From Eudorina sp. 2006-703-Eu-15 (lineage: Eukaryota; Chlorophyta; Chlorophyceae; Chlamydomonadales; Volvocaceae): a DNA stretch of 64,000 nucleotides. The notes below the pieces were generated by a model that was not told the DNA's origin, did not search any database, and was given only the letters and a program-made list of their open reading frames with translations. Shown here one piece after another: positions 1 to 11,515 of the stretch. The DNA lies in assembly GCA_003117195.1 (NCBI GenBank), contig BDSI01000041.1:720658-784657 (forward strand), in the 5' to 3' direction. Both the position numbers and the translations under genes were made by a program. The stretch's first letter is position 1; each line of letters starts with the position of its first letter.

Positions 1-1062
1 TCGCAGGTGTCCCTGTGGAGTGCTGCGGTATCGACGATGAAGACATCTTCTGAGTCGATGCTGGTACGTTAAGCGCGTGTTGGAGTACAACTTTCTCACG
101 AACATCTCTTGAAGTTGCCACCTGTTGCCACTCAGTTGCTTCTTGCAATCGTGGCTCGATTGCCCGGCATTTGGAGGTTGTTGGGTGATACCGGGTCACC
201 GGATCGCGGATTCGATCCAAACTGGAAGAAGTACAGACTGGCGTATACATTGTCGAAGCCTTTTATTTCCTATAACAGATTGTGTTAACACCGAAATATT
301 TTAGTTCATGTAAAAGGGTGCAGCCCAGAGCGCTCTGGTGCCGGGCAGACGACGGGCTGAACAATTTTTTTTACATTTTCCCCAAATCACATGTGAATGT
401 ATTGTTTGTCTTCCATCCCCCCGAATGCGACTATTGTAGGCTGTGTGGATGCCAGCCTTCTCCGGTCCCGGTCGGTGGTCGGCACCATCGGCTCAAACCT
501 TATCTTCAAAGAACCAGTTCAAAATTTGGCGTGATATTCGCTATTGCAGGCGATATGCAGCCCTCAGGCCTTGCTGTCGCTACTAGAACGGCAGCAGAGC
601 ATTTGTTGCGAGTGATGCATGACTTACACCAGCAGGTGTGATAGTTGTGGTAAATTCATCTCATACTTGCGTAAGGGTGGATGCTGTGTCGTGCTGTCAT
701 GTGTGAGCACGGTATCACCGCTGGAGCCACCAAAAATCTCCGGGCAAACTTGGCTTACGATTGGAACTAAGATGCGATCGAAGTCTTTCATTCTAGTCGG
801 ATAGGTCCGAGGGCCGGCTGCGGATTAGGGCTTCCGCGTCAGGACAAGCACACCATGCCCTAACGCCCAGTTGTACTGCGCCGCCTGTCTTGTGGCAGGC
901 TCGTCCAAGCGAGTGCGGTCTCTCAGCGCGGGAACTTCGGCCTTCAGGTGTGTACATGCGCCGGGCATTGGTCTCTCTCTGCCTGATACCTGACATCGCC
1001 GCGCCTTACAGCGCCAGAGGCACAGACTCCGGTTTCTGTGTCCTCGTCACGTTGACCCTCAG
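1..1062. other. No supportable gene; probable upstream part of the first gene
   Basis: No exon could be joined to the gene that starts at 1063. The stretch is less GC-rich than the coding regions. It should hold the missing first exon or exons and promoter of that gene, because the exon at 1063 begins in phase 1 behind a good acceptor. Confidence 0.4.
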
Positions 1063-3517
1063 GGGCAAGGGCCACAGCTCCTGCTTGTTCATTGTCGGAC
1101 GAGAATGCTGTAGTTCATGCCGTACTGGACGAGATCTGGCGACCAGAGCCACACATGCCGTTGCCGCAAGCCGTGCCTGCGGACTGGTCGTGGTGGTGGG
1201 AACAAGCAGGCGGCGAAACTGCAGCTGGCGAACCCCCTGTGTGGACGTGTCCATGTCCGCAGTCGCGGGTGGGGGAAACCCACGGCGGGCATGCTAGGGA
1301 TTCCCATACCCGCCCGGGCGGTCAGCATCGTGAGGAGGTCGGTGGGAGCAACGCCTCGGCTTGCAGACAGGAGACCGTCAGTGGTGCAGCGGCCTGCGCA
1401 TCGCTGCAGCCCGAACTTGCTGCACGCGCTGGTGCAGTCGACCCGGCGGCCTTTGGGCGCTTCGATGGCGATGTCGAGCAACAGATAGGCCCGGGAGCTG
1501 CGGACTGCGGCATAGCGGCATCGGACACGACTGCTCCGGCGGAGCAGACCGATGTGCCGCAGCCACCGCTGCAACCATCGTCGTCCCCGCCGCCTGATGG
1601 GCGGCCGCAACTGCCACCGCTTGCGGTGGGGCCGTACGGCCTGTCCAACCCCGGATATCTGCCTGACGGCTACCTGCGCCGGCCGTACGCATATCAGTTA
1701 TCTTGGGCGGCTGCAGCCTGGCGGGTCACCGGTCGGTTTCCGTACCCTATGGTACGGCAGCAGCGGCCGCCTTTGCTGCGCGAGGGTGAGGTGTATGGCA
1801 CTGCAGTGGCGGAGGTTGAGGCGTTGCTGCCAGAGTTGCTGCCGGAGCCGGTTGTTCCGGCTACAGGAATTGTGGCATGGGCGACATACAGTGGACCCAC
1901 AACAGGTCCACGGACCTCAGGCCCCACAGATAGGGTCGGTGAGCAGCCGGCAGCGCCAGATGGGACTTTGCGCGAGCAAACGGTGAAGGAGGACAAAGCC
2001 CAAGATTGCGAGCTCGCCACTGGCGCAGATGCTGCCTGTCCCAGTGATTTTGCACCAGCGGCAGCAGCGGAGCCCGCTCGCGCAGATGTCGCCACGGCGG
2101 CGCTGCGCCGGCTGCTGCTGAGCGGCGCGTCGGTTTATCTGCTGTTGGGATTCCGCCTGACTGCCGGCAGTGCGACCCGGCTTGTCGAATTGCCGTCGGC
2201 CCAGGAGTGCTGGGAGGCCTTCGAGCGGCGGCACGCCCCCGCGGGAAACCCCAGCGTCCTGACCGTGGGTGAGGAGTCCCAGGGTTGCAGAGCCGAACGC
2301 CGCGCGTCACCGGCCTATAACAGAGGGCTCCGTAGCTGTGCTGTCATCAGTCTTGTCGTCCGTTTCGGAGCGCCTGCTGCGAGTAACCCACTCGCGCAGC
2401 GCGAGTCTCCCGTTGCCTATACGCCCAACCCAGTACGAGGTGCGCGCGCTTGCATAAGCCACAGTGTGGACCCAGCTGGCAGCAGCTTGTTGCTGTGACG
2501 TGCAGGCTGCACCTGTTCGGACTGTCACCGCACGGCACACCTCCGGATGGGTGTTGTGGCTGCCGGCGTTGCCCAGGGGCGCGGGCTCTGACCAAGCATG
2601 CGCACCGCGACTTGCGGGGCGAGTGGTGGCCGCGGATGAGCGGCAGCGAGGCGGCGAAGAACCAGGAGGCCCGTGCGTCGCTCCGGCGGCTGCTGGCGGG
2701 TGCGCTCTGGCTCAATGTGCATCAGCTGCCGCCCTTCGAGGCGCCCAAGTACGTGCTGGAAGTACGGAACGCGCAGGTACGGCAGGCGCGCTGCATGGCG
2801 TCCGCACGGAAACCGGTCTGGGCCCCAGAACGCTTGCGCACAAAGGGTCAATGCGCACGACTTTGCGTAACTTCTGATCCGGGCGTCGCCTGAGCTCTCA
2901 CTGGATGGAACCGGGAGGCCGTGTTACGGGTTCCCGCGATCCCTGTCCTTTGTGATACCGTACATGTGAATGGGATTACCGCATCTGGCCAGCTGCCCTA
3001 GATTCTCTCGCTGCCTCCACTGCTGTTGCACTGAACGAGCGCCCATACAGCATCCCAGCTGCTTAGGTTCCTTTCTGTGTTGGTACGACGTTTGTCCTTG
3101 CAGGGTTACGGTGCAAGATGGGCGGTTGGGGATGACCGGGGCGGCCGGGACAAGCTTAATGACAGCGACCGAACAAAACAGCAGCCGGTGAACCCACATC
3201 CGTCAACGCCTCTGCACACCGAGCACAGCGGGCCTGGGCAGGAGAGCCGGGCGCCTGCTGCTGCTGACACGGAGACGGCAGAGGGCCAGACCGGGAATAA
3301 GGATGTCTCCGCGGCTGTGGCAGACCCGGTGGACTTGGGGCAGTTGTCGGCAGCGGTTTGCACGTTGAAGGCGCAGGAACCGCCGCTGGTTGTGCCGGAT
3401 GTGCTGGTAACGGCGTCAGATGTGGGTGCGAGTGTCGTACAGCGGCCGCGCGTCCATTTCCGCGGATTCTTAGAGCCGCAAATGCAAGGAGGCCATGAGG
3501 CGGGTTGGCGACATTGA
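1063..3517 (+). CDS. Conserved protein of unknown function, 5' end missing
   Basis: Three exons join in phase: 1063-2268, 2577-2776 and 3104-3517 (TGA). The first exon starts after a strong acceptor (pyrimidine tract then CAG at 1060-1062), so an upstream start exon is missing; the first in-frame ATG is at 1155. The first 390 or so residues are largely Pro/Ala/Gly-rich filler. The conserved part follows: LTVGARALTKHAHRD across the first intron, then WW, SGSEAAKNQEA, then YVLEVRNAQ|GYGARWAV across the second intron, and a terminal FRGFLEPQM...GHEAGWRH. I recognise these motifs as an uncharacterised family shared by plants and animals but cannot give it a name. About 100 low-complexity residues sit between GYGARW and FRGFLEPQM, which I expect to be close together in relatives. 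No membrane segment or signal peptide is seen in the part present. Confidence 0.7.
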
Positions 3518-4784
3518 GTGCAGGCCCACTTGCGGACATGCGTTCGCCTGATGATGATTTGTGGCGAATTCCTTGTGGCGGGCGTGGGCACCGACGTTCG
3601 GATTGCGCTTTGGTTTGTTGCTGTGCGCCTCTACCTGATCCAGCTTTGATAGCAGCCCAATTGCACGCGGGGCATGCAGGGGAGTTGACTTCGGCGCATT
3701 GTAGAATACTTTACTGAGGACGCCATACATGATTTGTACAGCGGATCCCAAAAAGGGGTGACGTCATTGCAGTACACCTCATTAAAATTGGTTAGGCTGC
3801 GCTCGCACAACATGAAGGCGTCGCAGCATCTGAGCGGCCCCCTCGCTGCCGTTCGCTGCTCGCACCACCGTCTGCGTGAAGGTACAATGGAGGCGCCAAA
3901 AGCGCTCCAGCAAGTCCTCTGACTGCATTATTGATTTCTGTGGGAGCCAACGCGGCGAAAGCATAGGTAGAATTCGTGGTAAACGGCCACCCGCGGCTGT
4001 ACGGTACCCTGACTTCTCACGACTCCTCACGCCATGGCATTATTCGTGATGAGGATATAAAGAGTTTTGTACAAGTACTCTACGGGACATACCAGGCGCA
4101 GGGGCGTGTATTTGGCATATTAGCGCGCCACGGCCTTCCAGTAAATGGTATCGCATCTACCTCGCATGACGTTAATTTTATACTTACCTACATGTAAGTC
4201 ATTTTGCGAGGGGATGGCGGTTGAAATGCGATAGAAACTGGCGAACGACCGTTGTCGAAGAAACGGCAATAACGGCCAGTGCTGCCTGCCTGCTTCTGTA
4301 GTCTGCATCATGAAAGGCTTACATGTATGATTATCACAAACTATTCTTGCCTGACACCCAAGACAGGAAGCTTGACTTCTAGAGCCTCACAATGGAACAG
4401 CTCCAGAACCACAGAACTCTACATTTACCGAAGTTGCTAACATAGCTTTACGTTGCGCCGGGCGCCTGTTGCTGATTGACCTGTTTTCAGGCCGACGCTC
4501 GCGGCAAGGTAGTGACCCTCTTCCAGAGACGTTGGAGAAGTTGGCCTTGCGATGATGCTTGTAGTGGACAAATTCGCACCTAAACGTGTGCGTAACACGT
4601 TCCAGGATGTAAATTTATACTCGCGGCTGCCGATGGCCACAGGCAAGTCACCCGCGTCGCGCGTGAGCGTCGGTCGCAGAACTTCAACGCTAGGTAGCGC
4701 ACACATACGCGGTGCACATTGAATTTGAATATTCGGTGGACGCAGCATGAATATGCCTCTTCGTGGGCTACTTCGTGCGAGCAG
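3518..4784. other. Intergenic; nothing coding seen
   Basis: AT-richer than its flanks, with no exon that can be joined to either neighbour. It probably holds the 3' end of the first gene and the promoter plus first exon of the PDZ gene. A short ATG-led frame at 4747-4905 (MNMPLRGLLRASRVAQ) looks leader-like but is out of frame with the downstream exon. Confidence 0.4.
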
Positions 4785-6731
4785 GGTTGCGCAAGCGGGC
4801 AACCCGTTGCCCCCGCGTGGCGCGGCCAGGACCAGCGCTTCGCAGCGCCACCCCACAGCAGTCCGGTGGGGCAGTTTCTGTCACCGAGGAGCCTGCTGCA
4901 GCACCCGTGGACAAATTTGAGTAGGTTCATGCCGGCTGGGTACCAAAGTCACATGACATCCGTACGGGCTTGGTGGCATATCCTTGAGGACTTTGGGGCT
5001 GTCGTGCAGCGGGCAACGTTTGGCACAACACAAGTGGGTTGCCTCTTTCAATAGCATCACGGACACCTCGCGCTGCCTTCATAAGGGCGTTCTGAAATCG
5101 GCCTCCGATGTGCCAACGACAGGCACTCTTGCCGTGACCTCCGGTGCTCCGGCCGATGTCATTGTGTCGCAGAATAACGCTTCAGGGTCTGGAGGCTTTC
5201 CAGACTGTGCGGCTGGGCCTGGTGCCTCGGGGGAAGGGCCAGGCCATTGTGGTGACCGAGGTGGCGGAGGGCAGCCGGGCTGAGCAGGTAGGCGGTTCGC
5301 GACCGCATTGTACGTATGTTTCTGTAATACTTTAATACAGTACGGTACATCAGAAATAGGCTATGGATGCATGACGGAATTCTTTTGATGTGCGACTGTG
5401 TGGGGGTATAAGTTTGGGCGCTGACGCCCAGTCCCGTGTCAACGTGGCCGAGCAGCTCGGTGTACGACGCGGCCAGAGGCTCAACGCCCTGAGCGACCCC
5501 ATGCGGTACGGCACTATGTGGAACCTGGAGGACAGGCCCAGTCTGAGGTTCGTGGTCGACACGTTTAAGATGCGGCGCTCCTCGCCAATCGACCTGGAGT
5601 TCGAGCCGATGATGAGCCCAGAAGGCAAGTAATGTGTAGAGAGGAGGGAGGTGGGCCAGCGCATTGGGGTCCCACATGTCGAATCTCTTTCCGCGTGACG
5701 CGCATCGCATCTCATCGCGCAACCCACTGCGTGCCTTGCGCCTCGGTGTCGGTGCCTTGCGCCCCACGACGACTCCATGCCTCATGTGACAGATATGAAC
5801 GCGTTCTTCGGGGATGCCAGTGTCCCTGCGGAAGGGGCAGCGGAGGCAGCCCAGGCGCAGCGCTCGGCGGATCCAGCACCTGCGGCGACTGCGGGTAGCC
5901 GCAGCGGCGCGGCCACAGCGGTGGACATGTCACCTGACGATGCGCTGGGCACCTTAAACAGCATTGATTCCATGCTGGGCAGCACCAGCGACGAGGAATC
6001 AGGCACGATAGGTGAGCTAAGGGGTGATCGCTTTCATTGTCCCCCTGTAACGGAACATCCGCAGGACAGCATTCGTAATGGGGCGTGAGCACTAGGGTTC
6101 CTCAGCGTGTGGAACCGGTAATTGCAGCTCGTTGTACGGCAGGCTTCCTTCCGACTGTAGATTTAAGCACACCTGTATAACACACCTGTGAGTGTTTTGT
6201 TGTCGTTGTCGTTGTTGTTGTTGTTGTTGTTTTATGTGGCTCCTGCCGCAGGGGAGCGCCTCGCTGCCAAGTACGCGGCGCAGGAGCGGGCGCGGATGGC
6301 AGTCAACCAGGTGCAGCAGCGCATCGACAGGCGCAAGGCGTACATGGAGATTGACGACCAGGTGGGCAGGCCGGGCGACAGTCTGTGTGGCGATTTATTA
6401 TTGTAGTTCAATTTTCGATCATTCGGTGACGGACGATCATAATGTTTCGATAGGATGGCGAACGGGCATACCCTGTACACCGCACTGATCGGGGAGAGGA
6501 ATGGCCCCTGGAACATAGCGTGGGAGCTGACGCCAAGATTTGAGACTGCAGTCACGAGGCACCTGTATTTTCTCTTGTCCACCTCGTCGTCCCTCAACGC
6601 AGCGTGATGACACGGGCCTGCTGCTGGGCCTGGCCGCGGCCTTCCTGCTACCAGCGCTGATCATCTTGGTGGTCGCGTATTTCACAGGCTACCTGGACCG
6701 CCTGTACCTCACGGCCCTGACGCTGCGGTAG
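4785..6731 (+). CDS. PDZ-like protein with C-terminal membrane anchor, probably plastid-targeted; 5' end missing
   Basis: Six exons join in phase: 4785-4920, 5173-5287, 5456-5624, 5793-6011, 6252-6361 and 6603-6731 (TAG). The first visible exon begins in phase 1, so the start codon lies upstream. Its first 30 or so residues are Arg/Ala/Ser/Pro-rich, like a plastid leader. A PDZ-like core follows: DKFEITLQGLEAF, RLGLVPRGKGQAIVVTEV, then AEQLGVRRGQRLNAL and a beta-rich end FVVDTFKMRRSSPIDLEF. After an Ala/Ser-rich acidic linker comes a charged helix (ERARMAVNQVQQRIDRRKAY). The last exon encodes one hydrophobic segment (LLLGLAAAFLLPALIILVVA) and a short tail ending LTALTLR. This suggests a tail-anchored scaffold, perhaps in thylakoid or envelope. 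The intron after 5624 appears to use a GC donor (GCAAGT). It does not look like the soluble PDZ-TPR protein TEF30/MET1. Exact function unknown. Confidence 0.72.
6200..6232 (+). repeat. (GTT)n microsatellite in an intron
   Basis: About ten copies of GTT, with two GTC variants, lie just upstream of the acceptor of the fifth visible exon of the PDZ gene, so they form part of its polypyrimidine-like tract. Confidence 0.85.
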
Positions 6732-7765
6732 ATGGGCATGTCCCACGTGAGGGAGTGCTCCAACATATCTGCGTGCATGGGTTCGTAAGGTTGGCAAGTG
6801 CTAACTGGTCGGAGCCGTGAGACTCGTTGCAGCTGGGGTCGTGGCCGTGGTTCGCGTTTGTGTGTGCGGGCCGGGAGGGTCGCGATGTGGGTTTGTCTGT
6901 TGGGAATGGGGTTTGGGGATGGTTTGCAAAAGGCATTGAATACACAAGCGGCGATGTCAGTGTGTACTTCAGCCATTCAGATCAAGAACGTGCATGCAAA
7001 GTGCGAGGTAAGGCGGGAGCGTTACAAGAGAGAAACGATGACCGGTGAAATTCTGCATAACCCTACTGAGCGTTGATGCGCACGACCGTCGATGTTGAGT
7101 TGTACTTCCTGGGAGGTGGAGGCGGTGTACTTCCATTTGCTATGGCCGTTGTACGTAATGCGGGCCAATTTTGGATGTCGTACGGCGCCTGGCCTGTTTT
7201 GCGTTGTGACTAAGCCCTTATCTCGTTGTGGATACAGCACCTCTGGCAAAGCCACCTCAGGGCAAGTCTTTGGGGTGCGATGCGACAGCGATCGACCAGG
7301 ATCGACGGAGTCCCCAGTTACGTGGGCCTCTCGAGGTTTGCAGATTCGGGACCTTTTTACATCGGCTGTACCGTTTCAGAGTGCAAGGTGTGCTTTGGAG
7401 GTTTGGAGGTTATGTAGTGCTCGTGCGTGCTCGGCTGGCGAACCAGAGGAGAAACAGACAAACGGAGCTCTGTGGAGAACGTGGTTCAACCAGGGTCCAA
7501 CGTCCATGACCTGAAACACACTTCACAGGGTAATCTGGACAACCTTACGCTGTGGCACGATTTGCAAGAGCGAGATTGACGTCGACATGTACGGCAATCA
7601 TGAAAGCCCTAACACTGCAAACGAGATTTGTGTCAGCCTACATGTTAGGTTACTTCGTTGCGCTTGATACCTGACAAAGGTGTTAGGTTTGTGCAAATAT
7701 CAATTTTGCGTTGGCCTGGCGTTCATATTTCCCAAGAGTCCAAGAGCCCGGCCACACCGGTTGCA
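6732..7765. other. Intergenic between the PDZ and RING-FYVE-SYLF genes
   Basis: No exon joins to either neighbour. It should hold the 3' UTR of the PDZ gene and the promoter and 5' UTR of the next. Nothing else stands out. Confidence 0.4.
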
Positions 7766-10700
7766 ATGACTGCTGGAGGCGCAGCGGCAGCCGCTGAGCT
7801 GCCGCTGTGCCCCGTATGCTGCGAGACGCTCGGGCGCTGGGGTGGCCCGGCGACACTGCCTTGCGGTGCGATTTTCGTTGCAAAGCAGGACCTTGCAAGC
7901 ACTTGATAGAGACGCTGATTTGACATACGCAATTTCTTACTGGACAGGCCATAACGGTTGCTTGGACTGCTTTCAGCTGGTCCAACAGCGGAATGCGCAG
8001 TGCCCTCTCTGCCGGGCAAGCTTTGGAAAGGAGCTGAAGCTTTCCTGCAATCATGAGCTTGAGGTATGTCACATGTACATGGCCGCACTGTTTGTCCGAC
8101 GTGGTCCATGGTCGCTTTTACTAGGCCTCGATGAGGTCGAGACTATGTAACCTAAATCGTAGCAAAATTATCAAACATTTCAGAGGACGGTCAACTCCTA
8201 TGAGACCGTGGCTGGCAATATCAACAGCGACATGGTCGCTGCGTTGTCGAACCCTGTCTCAGGCAGCGACCCACAGTTGAGTGTGCGGGGTCACCCCTTT
8301 TCATCTGAATCCGCCTGCTCTAAGCGTGTTGGCCCAAATGAAGGAACGTTGCATTGCGACCCGAACGCGCTTGTATGCCTGCCGCGGGGCGGTTGTGTTC
8401 AAATTGCGCTTTTTGCCCTCCCTCCCAGGACCTCATCCGCCTCGCCACCATGCTCTTCGTGGATGAGTCCGCCCAGCAGGATGGCTGGGAGGCGTTTCCA
8501 ACGCAGCAGTTGACCTCCGACAGCTACGCCGCTGAGCTCATTCGGGGCCACAAGAAGGCGGCAGCCGCGGCTGCTGCAGCCTCTGCCCCGGCGGAGGCAG
8601 CAGCGTTTCCAACCGAAGCACGTAAAACGAAGCCAGCTGGCAGCCGCGGCGGCAGTACCGAAGGCGCGCCAAACACAAGCCAAGCGCAAGGGCTCGGTGG
8701 TTTCGGGTTGAACCTGGCTCTCAGCGGGCTTGGCCGTGGCCTGGGCGGCCTCGGCTTTGGGGCCGGCGCCAGGGCTGACGGCCCCGGCAACCTAAACACT
8801 TTGGAGGACTTGCAGGACATCATGACGTCAGACCCACTTGCAGCGGGGCCATCACGGCGCCGGCACAGCGACGGCAGCTCGGGCGGCTTCGGTGTCTTTG
8901 ATGACGGTGATGTTTGGTCCGCGCCCTCGGCACCGACGCTTGATGGCAACCAGGATGAATCGAGCTCGGTGGCAGCTGGCAGCGGGGCCGCCCCAGGCGG
9001 CTCCGGAGTTGCCGCTGCAATTGATTTGGGGCGACGGAGGGAAAGCGGTGCCGGAGCGGCGTGGGAGCCGCTGGGAAGCAGCAGCATCGTGCCTGCATCC
9101 GTCACCGGGGGCGGCAGCAGCACCGCCGTCCTGTCGCTGGAGCCTCCGCTGTGGCTGCCGGACAGTCACGCGTCAGAGTGCCTCAGCTGCCATATGCCCT
9201 TCCGTCCGTTCACGCGGCTGCGCCACCACTGCCGCCTGTGTGGCAAGATATTTTGCAGCGCTTGCTGCCACAAAAAGGCGCTGCTGCCGCCCAAGTACGG
9301 AGTGAGGTGAGACCATTTCTCTGATATGCGTGAAGCACAGTGTTTTGAACCGGGTCTACCGTAGTCGCCTTGGTGAGGAGCAGCCTTGCCACGTTGATCC
9401 CTGCGCGACCATCGTCGCCACACATGGCGCCGACTGACTCGCTGTACGCGCGGCGGCCTTGGTCCCGTCGGTTTGTTCTTCCGTTCGTGGGGCCGCAGGA
9501 CGCCCCAGCGCGTGTGCGAGCTATGCTCGGGCGTACTGGCTCCCCACCAACAGCTGCTGGCAGGGACGCTAGCGGCGGCCGCGCAGCCCCCGGTCCAGGA
9601 TTCCCCGGACGCGATCAGCCTCCGCGCCTGGCTGAACAGCCCGTGGACGGGCTCCCTGGGGGAGGACATATTCAAGGCTGCGAACCTGCTGACCACTTTT
9701 GTCAAGGTAACGGGGTTCGGTTGCCACCAGGTAGTCCGGGGCTCTTGCACCAGCGTGACAAGCCTTCAGAATTGTCCACCCGCTCCTGCAAATCCGGGGG
9801 TTACATCCCATGACATCCCTTCAAGCCGCTTCAGAGGTCAGACGATGCGGTGTGCGTCGATCCTGCAGGCGATCCACTTGCAGCCCGAGGTGGGGCTTCC
9901 AACAGCCGCTCTGCAAGGCGCGGAGGGGCTGGCGCTGCTGACGGTGGCACGAGTGGGCGCCGGATGGTCAGTCTCCTTCGGCACAGGTACGCAGGCTGAC
10001 GCCGCCACGGTGCTTTGGCGGGCAATCGTGAATGGGTAACCTTAGTTTGGTCACCCTGCCATCCTGGTTGGGTGTTGGTAGGAATGCATGGACACCGCGC
10101 GATGACCTGCTGTGCGGTTGTGATGGAGCGTGTGGCCTCAACGCGTGCTGTGTGGCCTGAACGTGTGGTCCCGGACGCAGCCCCCACGGATCGTTCGTGT
10201 TGCGATCGTGTTGCGACCGCAGGTCTCGTGGTGGCTCGCACTGCCAACGGCTGGTCCGCGCCCTGCGCCATTTCCGCCGCTGGCATGGGCTGGGGCTTGC
10301 AGCTGGGCGGCGAGCTCGCGGACGTGCTGCTGGTGCTGCGCAGCCGGGAGGCGCTGTCGGGGCTGTGCAGCGGCATGGGCGCGGGCGTGGTGGTGGGCGG
10401 CACCGCGGCGCTGGCGGTGGGCCCTGTCGGCCGCCACGCCGACGCGTCCTGGGTGCTGAACGCGACCGGCACGGCGTCTGCCTACGGCTACAGCTGCAGC
10501 AAGGGCGCCTTCGTGGGGCTGTCGGTGGAGAGTACACTGCTGTGTGTGCGTACGCAGGTGTGATATGGGTGCGGCGGGTGCGGGGCCTGCCGTGATGTAC
10601 CGCCAAGCTGCCGAAGCTGCACCAGACGTCAGCACGTGCTGCTCCTGCAAGTATTTTCGTTGCTGTTGTTGTTCAGATGCACAGGTCCCGCACCGGCTTT

Positions 10701-11515
10701 TGTCGGGATAATCAGGCTTAACTGATCTGGGTGTCCGGGGGGAGTAGCGCTCGGTCTTGGCGTTTCCGTACGGTAGTAAGGACCACTCGGTCTTGTGTAG
10801 ACTTTATACTCGTTTCATTGTGTTCCGCACCCGCGCGCTACCGTTGGCCAGGTGAACTTGGACTTCTACGGCTACCCGGTGACGCCTCGGCAGCTGCTCC
10901 TCGAGGCGGCGGTCCCCCCACCGCCCGCAGCTGCCATGCTCTACGAAGGCATCAAGGTGAGCTGCGGTCACGTGAGGCAGCTGGCGATGTACTTGTCTGG
11001 ATGAATGTTAGAACATTGAGACGTCAATAGCCATATGCCAAACATGTCTACTGCTTTTGAAAATGTGGGAAAGTGCTGAATCATTGTGTGGGATGACGGT
11101 TGTAGTTACACGTTGTTAGTTTCGGACATGCCCTTTTCGATAGCGCACAAGGCTTGCGAGGCGTACTGGTTTTGTATTGGAGTTGGAGGGGTATCTTGAT
11201 AGACAGTGGCCCGACTTTGGCGTCGTTTTGCAGGCTCTTCTGCATCGCTTCGAAAGCAGACGTCGGCTGGTGCACAGCCGCCACGGTCAGCCCTTCCAGC
11301 GCCAGCAGCAGCAGCAGCAGCGCCAGGCCTCACTGCCACAGCCAGCGCCGCAACAACCGCAACAGCAGTCGTTATCTCTGCCATCGGCGGCGTCCGCGCC
11401 CCTGCTGTCGGATTACCAGCCGGCGCGTTCAGCCGGGGATATGGGCATACGCCTGTCCTCATTCACGGCCGCGGCGTTCGATCGCGGCTCCTCGCGTCCG
11501 GCCATTGTAAACTAA
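7766..11515 (+). CDS. RING-FYVE-SYLF domain protein, complete, 755 residues
   Basis: Nine exons join in phase: 7766-7865, 7948-8063, 8184-8282, 8429-9306, 9499-9706, 9842-9986, 10223-10557, 10852-10956 and 11234-11515 (TAA). The ATG at 7766 opens directly into a C3HC4 RING (CPVC, then PCGHNGCLDC, then CPLC), split by the first intron. About 250 Ala/Gly/Ser-rich residues follow. Residues 347 to about 415 form a FYVE finger with all three signatures: WLPD, RLRHHCR and RVC. A SYLF (Ysc84/DUF500) domain follows: GLALLTVARVGAGWS, GLVVARTANGWSAPCAI, WGLQLGGELADVLLVL, and VNLDFYG at its end. The tail is Gln-rich. FYVE fingers bind PI3P on endosomes and SYLF domains bind phosphoinositides and actin; both facts are known for the families. 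FYVE-SYLF proteins occur in plants. The N-terminal RING, which would make this a candidate membrane-recruited ubiquitin ligase, is the unusual part. The donor of the third exon (GTGCGG at 8283) is the least certain junction. Confidence 0.9.

Noticed and set aside
180..240. GGATTCGATCC, similar to a tRNA B box
   Set aside because: The flanking bases do not pair into T-arm or acceptor stems and no A box is seen at the right distance.
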